Below, in pieces: positions 47,976 through 57,339 of a stretch of DNA of 64,000 nucleotides; positions within the stretch are counted from its first letter, which is position 1; every line of letters starts with the position of its first letter. Where the stretch lies: contig NC_134988.1 of the NCBI RefSeq assembly GCF_050947335.1, forward strand, positions 4,216,001 through 4,280,000, in the 5' to 3' direction. The notes under the pieces were generated by a model, which ran no database searches, was not told the DNA's origin, and saw only the letters and a program-made list of their open reading frames with translations. This DNA is from Megachile rotundata (Eukaryota > Arthropoda > Insecta > Hymenoptera > Megachilidae). A program made the position numbers and the translations under genes.

Positions 47976-48700
47976 GTTAACTGTTTCAGATGAACAAAAA
48001 TTGCAAATTTATGCAATGCACTGTAGAGAAGTTTTGTAAATTTAATATTGTTGGTGACGCATGTCCACATATCTGGGTTGGCTAGCAACAGATCGAAGAT
48101 AGAATAGATCGAAAAAATAATTCAGTACATAAAGCCAATGTATTCTTTTATTAACTATTAATTATTACATCATTATTATATAATTATTTCATAAAAATAT
48201 TGTTACATAAAAAATTTGTTTATTATTGCATAAATCGGTATCGATTCTCTTTCTCAACCTAATAAACATACTAGTAATTGATTTTATAAATAATATTATT
48301 TTATGTATAGTTTAATGATGTTTAAAAAAATCGTCCTTGAAGAGTTTAAGAACATAGTTAAAGGAATTTGCGGTTATATACTTTCTCTAAAGAGATCTCG
48401 AATTTTTCAACGTTATGTGTTAGGTTAGGTCCACTATCAACATTTTTAAGAGTGCCTCACAAACTATACGAAACTTTTCGTAATATCAAAACTTTCGATT
48501 GCAGAGAAGATCCAAAAAATCCATTCAAATTTTATGAATTCATAAAATAACCATACGATTATGTGTTCTAACCGCGAATCAAACCTACAATTCTCGTTAA
48601 ATGAATTGCAAACACGAATGTCACATTAAATGTGTACACTCACGAAGAGATTTCTTTTTGAACGTCCCAAGTCAATAACAGAATCTTGTATTAATGACTG
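47976..48700. other. AT-rich sequence with a telomere-like motif
   Basis: GTTAGGTTAGGTCCAC at 48418 resembles two copies of the insect telomere unit TTAGG; GTTAGGTTAGGTCAAC recurs at about 48740. No gene supported. Confidence 0.4.
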
Positions 48701-48701
48701 A

Positions 48702-49448
48702 TTGAGTTTCGTGTCACAAAGGAACGTATTCTCAAGAGTTAGGTTAGGTCAACTTAAGACGTCCTATTTGAAAACAACTTTTTCAAGAAACGTTTCGAAA
48801 ATACTTGTAGAACGGATCGAGTGTAGCTCGATTTCGTGTCTTGTGATTTGCTGGCAGAAAGAGGGCAGTAATGAGAAGAATGGAAGAAGCAGCGAGAGAA
48901 ATGGAGTTAGCGAAGAAGAGACACTGACGAAGGAAGAAAGGCAAAGGACCCGAAACGACGCGAGGGCAGAAAACAACAAGGGATATAAATGGATACGTGG
49001 ATCGACACTGAAGAAAGAAACAAAAGAGCGGACGAGAAAGAAAGACGGGAAGAGGAATAGAGTAGCTTCGAGAAAGCTTAATGAGTGCACGTACAACGTA
49101 CGTTTAGTATGTCTCCAGCATTCGAGGGTAAAGGCAGAAGCAGAAGCTAGGGGGAACAAGGGAGATGCTTCTGGTTTTCTAAGGTTGGTACAGAACAACC
49201 CTACATCGTGGCTGGATAAACAAGTGGTAACAAGCTACGTGCTCGGCCCCATCCTCTCATCTTGCTCCTACATTCTTCCTTCTATGCTGCTTTCTCCTCT
49301 TTTCCTTTTTCCTACTGGATTCCCTATGACAAATCCACCCCAGGGATACCGGAAGCTTTACCTTTCGTCTACAACACGCTTCTTCTTGTTATCCATGAGA
49401 CACCACTGTGTTTCACTACACTCCACTTTCATCTGGGCTTTGTTCTGA
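48702..49448 (+). CDS. Hypothetical 248-codon open frame, coding status doubtful
   Basis: This is the longest uninterrupted frame outside repeats, in a GC-balanced island (48700-49560). Residues about 53-120 are very rich in E, K, R and N (KEGSNEKNGRSSERNG, TKEERQRTRNDARAE). This comes from a purine-rich strand and gives a charged, possibly disordered or coiled stretch. The last third is hydrophobic and serine-rich, without clear transmembrane organisation. I recognise no domain. A long minus-strand frame (49198-48764) overlaps it, as expected where one strand is purine-rich. It could be a single-exon gene, a UTR or lncRNA exon, or chance. A telomere-like GTTAGGTTAGG lies within its first 45 bases. 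Confidence 0.2.
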   Translation: MSFVSQRNVFSRVRLGQLKTSYLKTTFSRNVSKILVERIECSSISCLVICWQKEGSNEKNGRSSERNGVSEEETLTKEERQRTRNDARAENNKGYKWIRGSTLKKETKERTRKKDGKRNRVASRKLNECTYNVRLVCLQHSRVKAEAEARGNKGDASGFLRLVQNNPTSWLDKQVVTSYVLGPILSSCSYILPSMLLSPLFLFPTGFPMTNPPQGYRKLYLSSTTRFFLLSMRHHCVSLHSTFIWALF

Positions 49449-49559
49449 CTGCCAAACGTAGCCTGGCCAGCCTAACGCTGCGATTCTGTGTGAATTAGCC
49501 TTGTAAACCTACTCTTGCACGTGATGACCTTGTATTGTTTCGAGTAGGATGTCCCCTTC

Positions 49560-50640
49560 GCTGAGTGAAGTAGATTATGAGTATCTCAAATATGAATTAG
49601 TGTTTTATTATTAGAGTATCGTCCATTGTTTCTTTAAAAAGTTATAACTCTTGTTTGACAACACCTTTATTAGGATTTGGTACATATTTCAAAAATACAG
49701 TTAGCGAAATTTTTAGTTTCACATAGCATTTATTTCATATTTCGAATAATTTGTGAAAAGTAAACAGGTTTTATTTATTTTTGTAGTATTAGGGGGAGAT
49801 CATTTTTACAGGTAGTGCTTGTATGTGAATATTAAACTATAGACCTACTTGAATGCAAAGTATTATGCTAAACATTCAGACAATGATCATTTCAGTTATC
49901 AGAAATATTCAGACAATATTTGTTTTCAAAAATTATAATCAGTGACATTTTGTTCCAATCGAATATTTCTAATGCCATAAAATATCAATATTATCCAACT
50001 GTAATTATCATCATCATGAATATCATTAAATATTAACACTGTCCAAATGCATTACAAAAGTCTTCAAATCTACACCATTCAAGTTTTTGTAAATTATTCA
50101 ATCTTAATTACTAAACTAAAATATTTAGGAACTAACGATATTAGGATTTCATAGTTAAATAATTTTTAATGTAACAGAATATAAATTTTTAATTTTAAAA
50201 ATCCTCTCTTAATTCTGGCCAAGATATTCAAGATTTCTACTTCTTATATTACTTATTAATAATTTACCACAAGCTTTTCTTTCCCTGTGCTTCTGATGTT
50301 CTCTTGGAAGAATAACCGAGTCTTCAGGTACTACGGGTTTACTATAATTCCTTTGATTTACGTATGTACATGAAATTTAAATTATGATATCCAACAGGAA
50401 ACAGAATTCCCAAATCTTGCAACTACCATTGTTAGCCTTGTTGTCTTGTTTACGAAGCATTGTCATGTGCTTATGTATACCATTTTGTCGTTCTTTCAAT
50501 TTATATTTAGTGTTCGAACTATTCTCGTGCGTTCCGCTTTATGCTCTTGAAAACTAGGTTTAATGAATCAAGACAGATTCGCGATAGAGTGTGCTGAATT
50601 GCGAAGGAAAAATGGAGCTGATATATAATAAATTAATATA
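49560..50640. other. AT-rich sequence, nothing recognised
   Basis: No supported gene, repeat or RNA. Confidence 0.35.
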
Positions 50641-50960
50641 CACTGCTCAAAAAAATATGGTATAGAAAAATTTTAGGCAAAAATTGACCAAATTTGATTG
50701 ATGATAACTCCGTGAAAAATCATCATAAAATTATGCTCTTTTTTTTAAATTAAAGCTTAGGATCTCTACTTTAAGACCCAGCAGTTCGATTTTAGATTTG
50801 ATGCATCCTTGCCACAATAAGACCGTAAATGCGAGATTATGTTTGCTATATTGAAAATTACAAAGTTTGGCGAAATGCATGGACTTGCCACATTTTTTTT
50901 GGTGAGACTGATTAAAGGAGCATAAAGTACAAACCTTTATCTTTAATTTCCAGTATGTGA
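50640..50960 (+). mobile_element. Tc1-type terminal segment
   Basis: TATACACTGCTCAAAAAAATATGG begins like the termini of Tc1 elements, and a related inverted terminus lies at 23866-23885. No second terminus was found nearby, so this is a truncated end. Confidence 0.5.
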
Positions 50961-50999
50961 AAAACCGCTACCATTTTTTTTTCGCAAAGATACAGCACT

Positions 51000-51090
51000 T
51001 TAACCCTTTCGCTCCGAACGACGGATATATTCGTCATCCACATGAAAACTCGCGGAGCCGAACGCCGGATATATCCGACATTCATATGAT
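51000..51090. mobile_element. PiggyBac-like end with subterminal palindromes
   Basis: TTTAACCCTTTCGCTCCGAACG follows a TTAA and leads into GACGGATATATTCGTC, then GCCGGATATATCCGAC, two near-palindromes about 48 bp apart. A TTAA-bordered C-rich terminus plus subterminal palindromes is a piggyBac-type arrangement. The other end was not found. Confidence 0.45.
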
Positions 51091-51749
51091 CGCTCTCTAC
51101 TCTATATTATATATTATTTCTTCACTTTTTTCAATTATTAATGAGACCTTTTTACCCGTTAAATAAGTTTATATCTTACGTAGATATTATAAGTATATTG
51201 TTTTAAAGAAAAATCGAGAAAAAGAGAAATGTCAAATTTCCATATATGTCTTAGTACGAAGGAAGTCAACGCTGCCCCCAAGTGTATAACGACGATTGTC
51301 TACATAATTTCGAGTGTTAGCATGGATTGTACATTACAGTAGATGTGGCACGAGATGGCACGAGTCGCCACAATACAATGGTGCGCAGATACATAGAAAT
51401 TGTATTTAGGAGTTTACTGTTTCGAGAAATCCATCGTGAGTTATGGCATGAATATTGCACGGGGAGACATGACGATTAGTGACTAGAAATTAATTATACG
51501 CGCATGATATGTTAACTTCTACACACTGATACGTCTTTACAACTTCCATCGTAAACGGAGAATATGCGAATTATGTAATTCTTGAAGTTTGCTTGAATGT
51601 AGATTAATTACAATGTGCCTCGTCTCTTTATGACCCAAATTGCTTTTAATCAAGAAAAATTATTTATTTTTATAAACAAATAATTTATTTTTGTATGTTC
51701 TAAGTATCTACATATTTTAAGTTAAGTAGAAAGTTCGTTTATTTTTTGC

Positions 51750-52206
51750 AGTTGTAGGACAGTGGAAATGGTTGTGCTGCGAACGTACTGCGAAAATTCG
51801 AGAACGAAAACATAAACCGCCGTCAAGCAAATTCGTTGCCGACGAGTGTGTCGTTCCGTGTACGTGCGTTTATGAGTGCGAGTGCGAGCGAGAGAATGAA
51901 AACGCGGCGAACGTTGAGAAACGATCGAGGCTTCGAATAACCGAAGATTCGCGAATCGTTCAAACGCCAAAATCGGGAATGTTCGATCGTCGCGTAAATA
52001 TAAGAGTGTGTCCGCGGTGCGAGGGTTAGAAGCTAAGAGAGAACAACGAGTGACGAGCGAGTGTGCGACGACGAATACGAATACGATCTTTGTTACGGTT
52101 ACGATTACGGATTACGATTTACGGCTTACGATTTTACGGGTTACGATTTGTGGACTTTTGGACTTTTTGTATTTTTGTTACTTGTGCGTGCGTGTGTATA
52201 TTTTTT
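51750..52206 (+). mobile_element. LTR-like module cut off by the next repeat
   Basis: GC-rich sequence starts TGTAGGACAGTGG. It contains a TATA box (GCGTAAATATAAGAG, about 51994-52008) followed by a leader rich in GAGCGAG words and a run of GATTACGG repeats (52090-52150). Composition and layout resemble an insect LTR; the 3' end is lost where the CCGACTTCG repeat begins. Frames of 66-97 codons here are tied to the short tandem words. Confidence 0.45.
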
Positions 52207-52933
52207 AACCGACTTCGAAAAAGGAGGAGGTTACTCAATTCGATCAGTATATTTTTTTTTTTTTTTATTATTATTATTATTATTTTCTATGTGTGCCCGC
52301 CGATTACGCCTAGCTGGATGCACCGATCGGAATGAAACCTTTTGCATCTGGTAGGTTCTGACTCCCCATTGGTACCATTATTAAAAAATTTTTCATTTTT
52401 TAATTGCAAAGTGTTGTTATTGCAAAAAAACCGGCAACTTTTGAAATAAACTTTTCTCGATTTTAGTGCGCTTTTAATATCTTATCACGGACATGATTCT
52501 GAACAATTTTGTTCATATACAAATTTCGCGGAAAGCTTTAGTTTTCGAGATATTAGTGAAAAATTGTTGAAAATTTTTGAAATCAACTTTGGACGATTTT
52601 AATGTCGTTTTAATATGTTATCAGGGGCACGATTCTGAACAACTTTTTCCTTATCCGCAATTAAGGGGAAGCTTTAGTTTTTGAGTTACTAGCGAAAAAC
52701 TATTGTTACTAATATATCGAATTCTGCGTACGCCTTCGTGTCTCTGGTGGGGTATGAGTCAACATGCAGTCGCCGATTTTCTACTATTTCTACAAACACG
52801 TCTTGTCAGCCGAAAATCAGTATACATGTATAATAACTATTGTTATTGCAAAATCCTATTCTTTGTTATTGTTATGTAAGAAATGTCTCACAGTATCCTA
52901 TACAATTCTCCCCATTCCACTAAAAAGCGTGAA
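52207..52933 (+). repeat. CCGACTTCG-type interspersed repeat
   Basis: Starts ACCGACTTCGAAAAAGGAGG, followed by an A/T-run region (52250-52285) and two related sub-blocks. 'TCTGAACAATTTTGTTCATAT' near 52498 and 'TCTGAACAACTTTTTCCTTAT' near 52633 each precede a GAAGCTTTAGTTTT-like motif, giving an internal tandem structure of about 135 bp. The nonamer CCGACTTCG occurs again inside the palindrome that follows. Confidence 0.65.
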
Positions 52934-53347
52934 ATAAAATAATTTTAAGAAAAAAAATACGCCGACTTCGAAATGCACTAAAAAGTATAAAATAATTTCT
53001 ATTTCCTAATGAAGTAATTTCTATTTCATTCAATCATACAATTACGTAACAGATATGAATGAAACCTATTTACTCGTTAGGTAATATATTAAATACATTT
53101 CAACCTTTTCGGAGGCGGCGCAAAATTAAAAGATTATTTTGAATATGTTATTTAATTTTGCGCCGCCTCCGAAAAGGTTGAAATGTATTTAATATATTAC
53201 CTAACGAGTAAATAGGTTTCATTCATATCTGTTACGTGATTGTATGATTGAATGAAATAGAAATTACTTCATTAGGAAATAGAAATTATTTTATACTTTT
53301 TAGTGCATTTCGAAGTCGGCGTATTTTTTTTCTTAAAATTATTTTAT
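52934..53347. repeat. Near-perfect 197-bp palindrome, 20-bp spacer
   Basis: Left arm 52934-53130 and right arm 53151-53347 are reverse complements with only one mismatch that I can find (ATTACGTAAC on the left pairs with GTTACGTGAT on the right). The spacer is 20 bp. The outer part of each arm holds GCCGACTTCG and an A-run; the inner part holds GGCGGCGCAAAATTAAA. The terminal CCGACTTCG matches the start of the adjacent repeat at 52207, so the palindrome is probably the inverted-duplicated end of that family. A 63-codon frame at 53248-53439 starts in the right arm and is not supported. Confidence 0.95.
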
Positions 53348-53349
53348 GT

Positions 53350-54050
53350 AAACTGTCGTGTACTTTTCGTCGCTGTTTTATCGTGTGCTTAAATAAAGGC
53401 TTAGTTCTTAAAAATACTAATCCTACACAATTGAATTAAAAAGCAATTTTTTCTGTTTTAATATAATTTTGTTCATCTACGTATTATGTATTGTTTATTA
53501 TCACCTAATCACATTTTTTAGATAGCGTTATTTTGCAATCTCATAGAATTTCGCTGGGTTTTGGGTAAATATACTTCGATGCATTTTCACAATTTTTTGG
53601 AGAACAGAAACAAGTGCTTGCACGAACTAGTACAATCCCATATCAAAGAACTTTGTATGTACATATAAAGTATTTTTGAATACGTTGTATACGACAACAT
53701 TGGGATGAAAAGATCTGAATCGAGCATTTGCAAGAAATATTGCCATATGGGAACACTGAGGAAAATGTTAAAGAGAAATGCTTCTTCTGACATAACAAAT
53801 TTTCGATCAATTGATGTTTGCATTCTTTGAAACTTTTCTCTCTTCCGAAGAAGATTCTATAATAGTTTGAATTTTGTATAATTAAATTATTTTTTAAGAG
53901 AACAGATACACTCTGAAAACTGACAGTATTATAAGTATTAGTAATATCAAGTACTAAATCTAAAATTTAAGTTTACAAAAATAAACAACTACATTCTTTA
54001 TGTTTCAAACATAACTACGGTAATATAGGTTAATATATTAATAAATATTA
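53350..54050. other. AT-rich sequence, nothing recognised
   Basis: The minus frame 53823-53587 (78 codons) has no recognisable feature. No repeat edge seen. Confidence 0.35.
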
Positions 54051-54057
54051 ATATTAA

Positions 54058-54440
54058 TGTGGGATCGGTTTGTTCGAGGTTCGTCGAGTACGATCGGGCG
54101 CGATCAGGTGAGCGGACGAACTGGACAATTGGCGCCAAGAGAATTTGGCGGTACCATGATTTGGCGCGGAAAATTAGCGGGAGAATGAAGAATCGTAAGG
54201 CAATTGTTTCGTTTTACGCGGGAATCGGTAGAGAACGAGGCAAATGGCGTGGCGTCGCGGAACAATCTTGTCGTAACGTTGCAAGTAGTAAGTTGTCCGA
54301 AAAGTTGCCGTATCAGTGTCTGTACTTGATTTTTATATTTTTGTTGATTCTTGTACTCTTGTTAAATTATTATAATTATTCTGTTATTGTTATTCCCAAA
54401 AAACTATTAATCCGTCGTCCTTGATAATTTCGATCTTACA
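54058..54440. mobile_element. 383-bp TTAA-flanked element (solo LTR or MITE), copy 2
   Basis: Same termini as 21327-21716 (TGTGGGATCGG ... CGATCTTACA), again bordered by TTAA on both sides, and same orientation. Most of the interior aligns, including GATCGGGCGCGA, TTGGCGCCAAGA and GTTATTCCCAAAAAACT. The 121-codon frame (54059-54424) spans the whole element and is not preserved in copy 1. Confidence 0.75.
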
Positions 54441-54444
54441 TTAA

Positions 54445-55151
54445 TATATTTGTCGATTCAAAAGACAGCACACAATATTTTTCATAGGGACAATACGGAG
54501 AAATTACACATATATGTATTCTGTGATTGAAATATATTTTACTTTCCCATTAGCATTCCTTTAAAATAAAATATCATAAAATTTGATTCCATAAAAGTCA
54601 AAGCATTTTAATATGGAATAAAATAGGAGTTCATCAAATAACTGTGTCATTGAAGAGAAAAATGCGCTTTTATTTCTGAAGTGCAGATATTAAATAGATT
54701 TCAGTTCATAAAAAAAAACATGATGCTGGTCATACACTGTTCTACACTTTGGGGTCTGCCAAAATACGAAATATTATTTATTACAATTCTGTGTTTGAAT
54801 ATATTCTCATTCAAAGTAATTAAACAAATAAAGCGGCATCCTAATTTATTGAATTTCAAATACATGAAATTCTAAAAACGAAAAATATATTGAATTGAAA
54901 CAGTAAAAATTTTAAACTGATCAAAAGAGAATTATATAAAATTGCATACAACCTTAACATTACAAATAAATATATAGAATTTATCTTATTAAATCCGAAA
55001 CATTTAAAACTCGATAAAAAAGGACAGTACCGAAATATAATTAATATACTGAAAATTACGTCGAGAGAATTTCATCGAATTAAAATTAAAATATTTTTAA
55101 TTTAACAAGAAAGAGATGTATAGAGTAGAATTCGATAATAAAATTTTTAAT
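54445..55151. other. AT-rich sequence, nothing recognised
   Basis: No gene or repeat edge recognised. Confidence 0.35.
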
Positions 55152-55155
55152 TTAA

Positions 55156-55843
55156 CACGTTCACACCGCGCCGGGGTAACCCACCAGTGGCTCACGCTTG
55201 ACTGTTCTGAGGCACGGCGTGACCCACCGGTGGGTCACACTTAATTGTCCCGTGGGGCGACGTGCATCATAGGTGGGTTTTCAAAAAATAAGTTTATTTT
55301 ATTTTTTGTCAACATTATAAACAAAAAATTAGTATTATAAGCATTAACATTCAATATTTTAAATTGATAACAATTATTTATTTATAAGCATGCAACTTTT
55401 TAAAACATTCTAAACATAATGCGAGCTGGCCCTTACAACTTTTACAATATGTCCTTACTTTTCTACTTTTTTTCGCGGCGTATAATCTACCTTGTATTTT
55501 CGATAATCGTTTGTAACATTCTTTACATCGTTTTCTTGTTTTTCTGGCAGCCCCTTTGAACGATTGTAGAAAATGTGTGTGTTTTCTTGACTGTTTTTTC
55601 TTTTCTATTTCACATTCTTCGATTTCTCTGTGAAAAATTCAAAAAGGAAAAGTGCTAACCGCCTCTGTAGAAGAAAAGATAATTTTATCTATCTTTACAC
55701 TTGATACAAGAAATATGCGTTTCGAAAACTCAATGTCAAAACTGTTTTGATCTCGTATTTAGCGCGTTCAAAGCTTCGAAAGAGTAACAATGTCGCCCCG
55801 CCCCACGAAGAAAAATGTAAATATTTGCCCCGGCGTGAACATG
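55156..55843 (-). mobile_element. PiggyBac-type element, deleted, with TTAA target sites
   Basis: A 688-bp element lies between TTAA sites (55152-55155 and 55844-55847). Its termini are CACGTTCACACCGCGCCG and, from the other side, CATGTTCACGCCGGGGC. Near the left end, three near-palindromic words (ACCCACCAGTGGCTCAC, GACCCACCGGTGGGTCAC and a weaker third) form a subterminal array spaced about 50-60 bp. Only the 3' part of the transposase gene remains. It abuts a 5S-type gene on its right. Confidence 0.9.
55378..55640 (-). pseudogene. PiggyBac transposase C-terminal cysteine-rich domain
   Basis: The minus strand reads into a lysine-rich linker and then RKRCKECYKR, a basic stretch, and YCKSCKGQLALCLECFKKLH before a TAA at 55378. 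The C-x2-C, C-x2-C and C-x2-C pairs followed by histidine are the zinc-binding cysteine-rich domain that ends piggyBac transposases and contacts the terminal DNA. The DDD catalytic core that should lie upstream is missing because the element is deleted. No stop is seen inside this short part, so loss may be fairly recent. The position near the element's end fits a native gene order. Confidence 0.82.
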
Positions 55844-55861
55844 TTAAAAAGAAAAAAAAAA

Positions 55862-55979
55862 GCCAACAGCACGCGGAGTTCCCAAGCGGTCACCCATCCA
55901 AGTACTATCCGCGCCCAACTTAGCTTAACTGCGGTGATCGGACGAGAACCGGTATTTCCTAAGTAGTATGGCCGTTGAC
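55862..55979 (-). rRNA. Dispersed 5S rRNA gene or near-intact copy
   Basis: The 118-nt reverse complement starts GTCAACGGCCATACTACTTA, contains CTCGTCCGATCACCGCAGTT and AGTACTTGGATGGGTGACCG, and ends CGCGTGCTGTTGGC, followed by a run of T (Pol III terminator). It is almost the same as the copy at 29132; the visible differences are in the region TCYGATCACCGMAGTYAAGC. Upstream flanks differ between copies apart from a few bases next to the 5' end. It lies directly beside a piggyBac element. A singleton, not in a tandem cluster. Confidence 0.88.
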
Positions 55980-56055
55980 TGGTCATGTATGTCTGAACTT
56001 TCGTCTTGTAGAATCACCACAAATCTAAATATTAGATATTGTAATTGAAATACAT

Positions 56056-56140
56056 TTAACATGTTCAAGCCGCCGTGGACCACTGGTAGGCTGCATCTAG
56101 TTTCCTCTAATTAGCAACGTCGACCATTGGTGGTTCACAT
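56056..56140. mobile_element. Second piggyBac-like end with subterminal palindromes
   Basis: TTTAACATGTTCAAGCCGCCG repeats the terminus type of 55156-55843 and is followed by GACCACTGGTAGGCTGC and GACCATTGGTGGTTCAC, the same kind of subterminal word. No partner end was found; it may be a truncated relative just beyond the 5S copy. Confidence 0.6.
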
Positions 56141-56208
56141 ATTTTTTAATTACATATCTTAAAACAGACTTTAAATTGAGTGACAAGGAAGAGGATAGAT
56201 AATAATAT

Positions 56209-56690
56209 TGTAGTATCGGAGACCGCGGACCGCGCCGAAAAGCAGAGCGGTACCGCGCGGTGTTTGTCGGTGTCGAGTAACCCTTAGATTCCCATCTCCC
56301 GGCTTTCCCTGCTTCCCAGAAGGACCCCCATTACTTCTCGGTCCTTATCGCACTGCTCTCGGTCCCAAGATTTGGGACTCGCCGATCAATCTAGACCATC
56401 GGCGTCATTACCCACAAGACCACAAAAACTCCTTACCACAAATTTACAGTTTGCTCCGTTATCCCTACATAATTATGGTTTTGTGGAAAAACCTCATTTC
56501 CCAGAACCTTCTCCCCACCACTGGACTACCACCCCCACAAATTTGTAGTATAAAAGAAGGCCCTTCGACGGACCTCGACAGTCAGTCTTAGTTCAACTTT
56601 ATTCTGTGCGGGAGCTTCTGTAAAAGTCTAAATAAAAATACACGTTTAAACCAACATCTAGCTGAGTTCTTCCTGATTTGACGATATCGG
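56209..56690 (+). mobile_element. LTR-like promoter and polyadenylation module
   Basis: GC-rich sequence beginning TGTAGTATCGGAGACC has a TATA box (GTATAAAAGAAGGCCC, about 56549-56564) and an AATAAA at about 56630-56637, the order expected of U3-R-U5. The right end and target duplication are unclear. The sequence to about 56740 continues GC-rich and may be the retroelement leader. Confidence 0.55.
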
Positions 56691-57335
56691 CTCCGCTCAG
56701 GCCGCCGGTGTCGGAGCCGTTGCGTTCGGCTTCGGCGTAGCTTTTAGTTCTAGGAATTTTTGCATACGTGTGTGTGTATATGTATGTGTGTGACACTTGT
56801 GCCTGTCGACGCGAGGAATGCGGTAATTTTCCAACCGCGATCGACGGTTTTTGGAAAACAAGAGCGTGCGTATGCAGGTTTCGACCCGCAAGCCGCGATC
56901 GAGAGCGACAGAGTTTTTTCGAGTCTTGACCTGCGAGGTGTGGTCTACGATCTGCGAGTTGCTATCAAATGTACAAGAGACTTGTACAATTTTTATTTTG
57001 TCTTGATTCCTTTAAATATATTTTACTGTTTTTCGTTCCCGTTTTTTCATCCAATTATTTTTATCCCACAATATGCACTGCTAACTAAAAAAAATTTGTA
57101 TATTTAAATGTTAAATTATTCAAATTAAAAAATTTCAAGAAAACTTACGAAATATATATCTTTTACTGACATTTCAAATTTAAATAATGGAGTTTTATGA
57201 ATACCTTCTAACAATTACATAAAACTACTAATAACTGTGGAATGTGTAAGAGCGAGAGCGAAATAGTGTGTAAGAGTGAAAGCGAAATAGTCAATGGAAT
57301 ATTCTAGTCGATGGAATATTCCAGAATATTCCAAG
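56691..57335. other. Mixed sequence, nothing recognised
   Basis: A GT-rich microsatellite-like run is at 56765-56795. The 115-codon plus frame (56760-57107) has no recognisable domain. Short duplicated words (GTGTAAGAGCGAGAGCGAAATAG) occur at 57243-57290. Confidence 0.35.
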
Positions 57336-57339
57336 ATTT

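Noticed and set aside
48764..49198. 144-codon minus-strand frame antisense to 48702-49448
   Set aside because: Its phenylalanine/serine/leucine-rich product is what the reverse of a purine-rich strand gives; no domain or start context.
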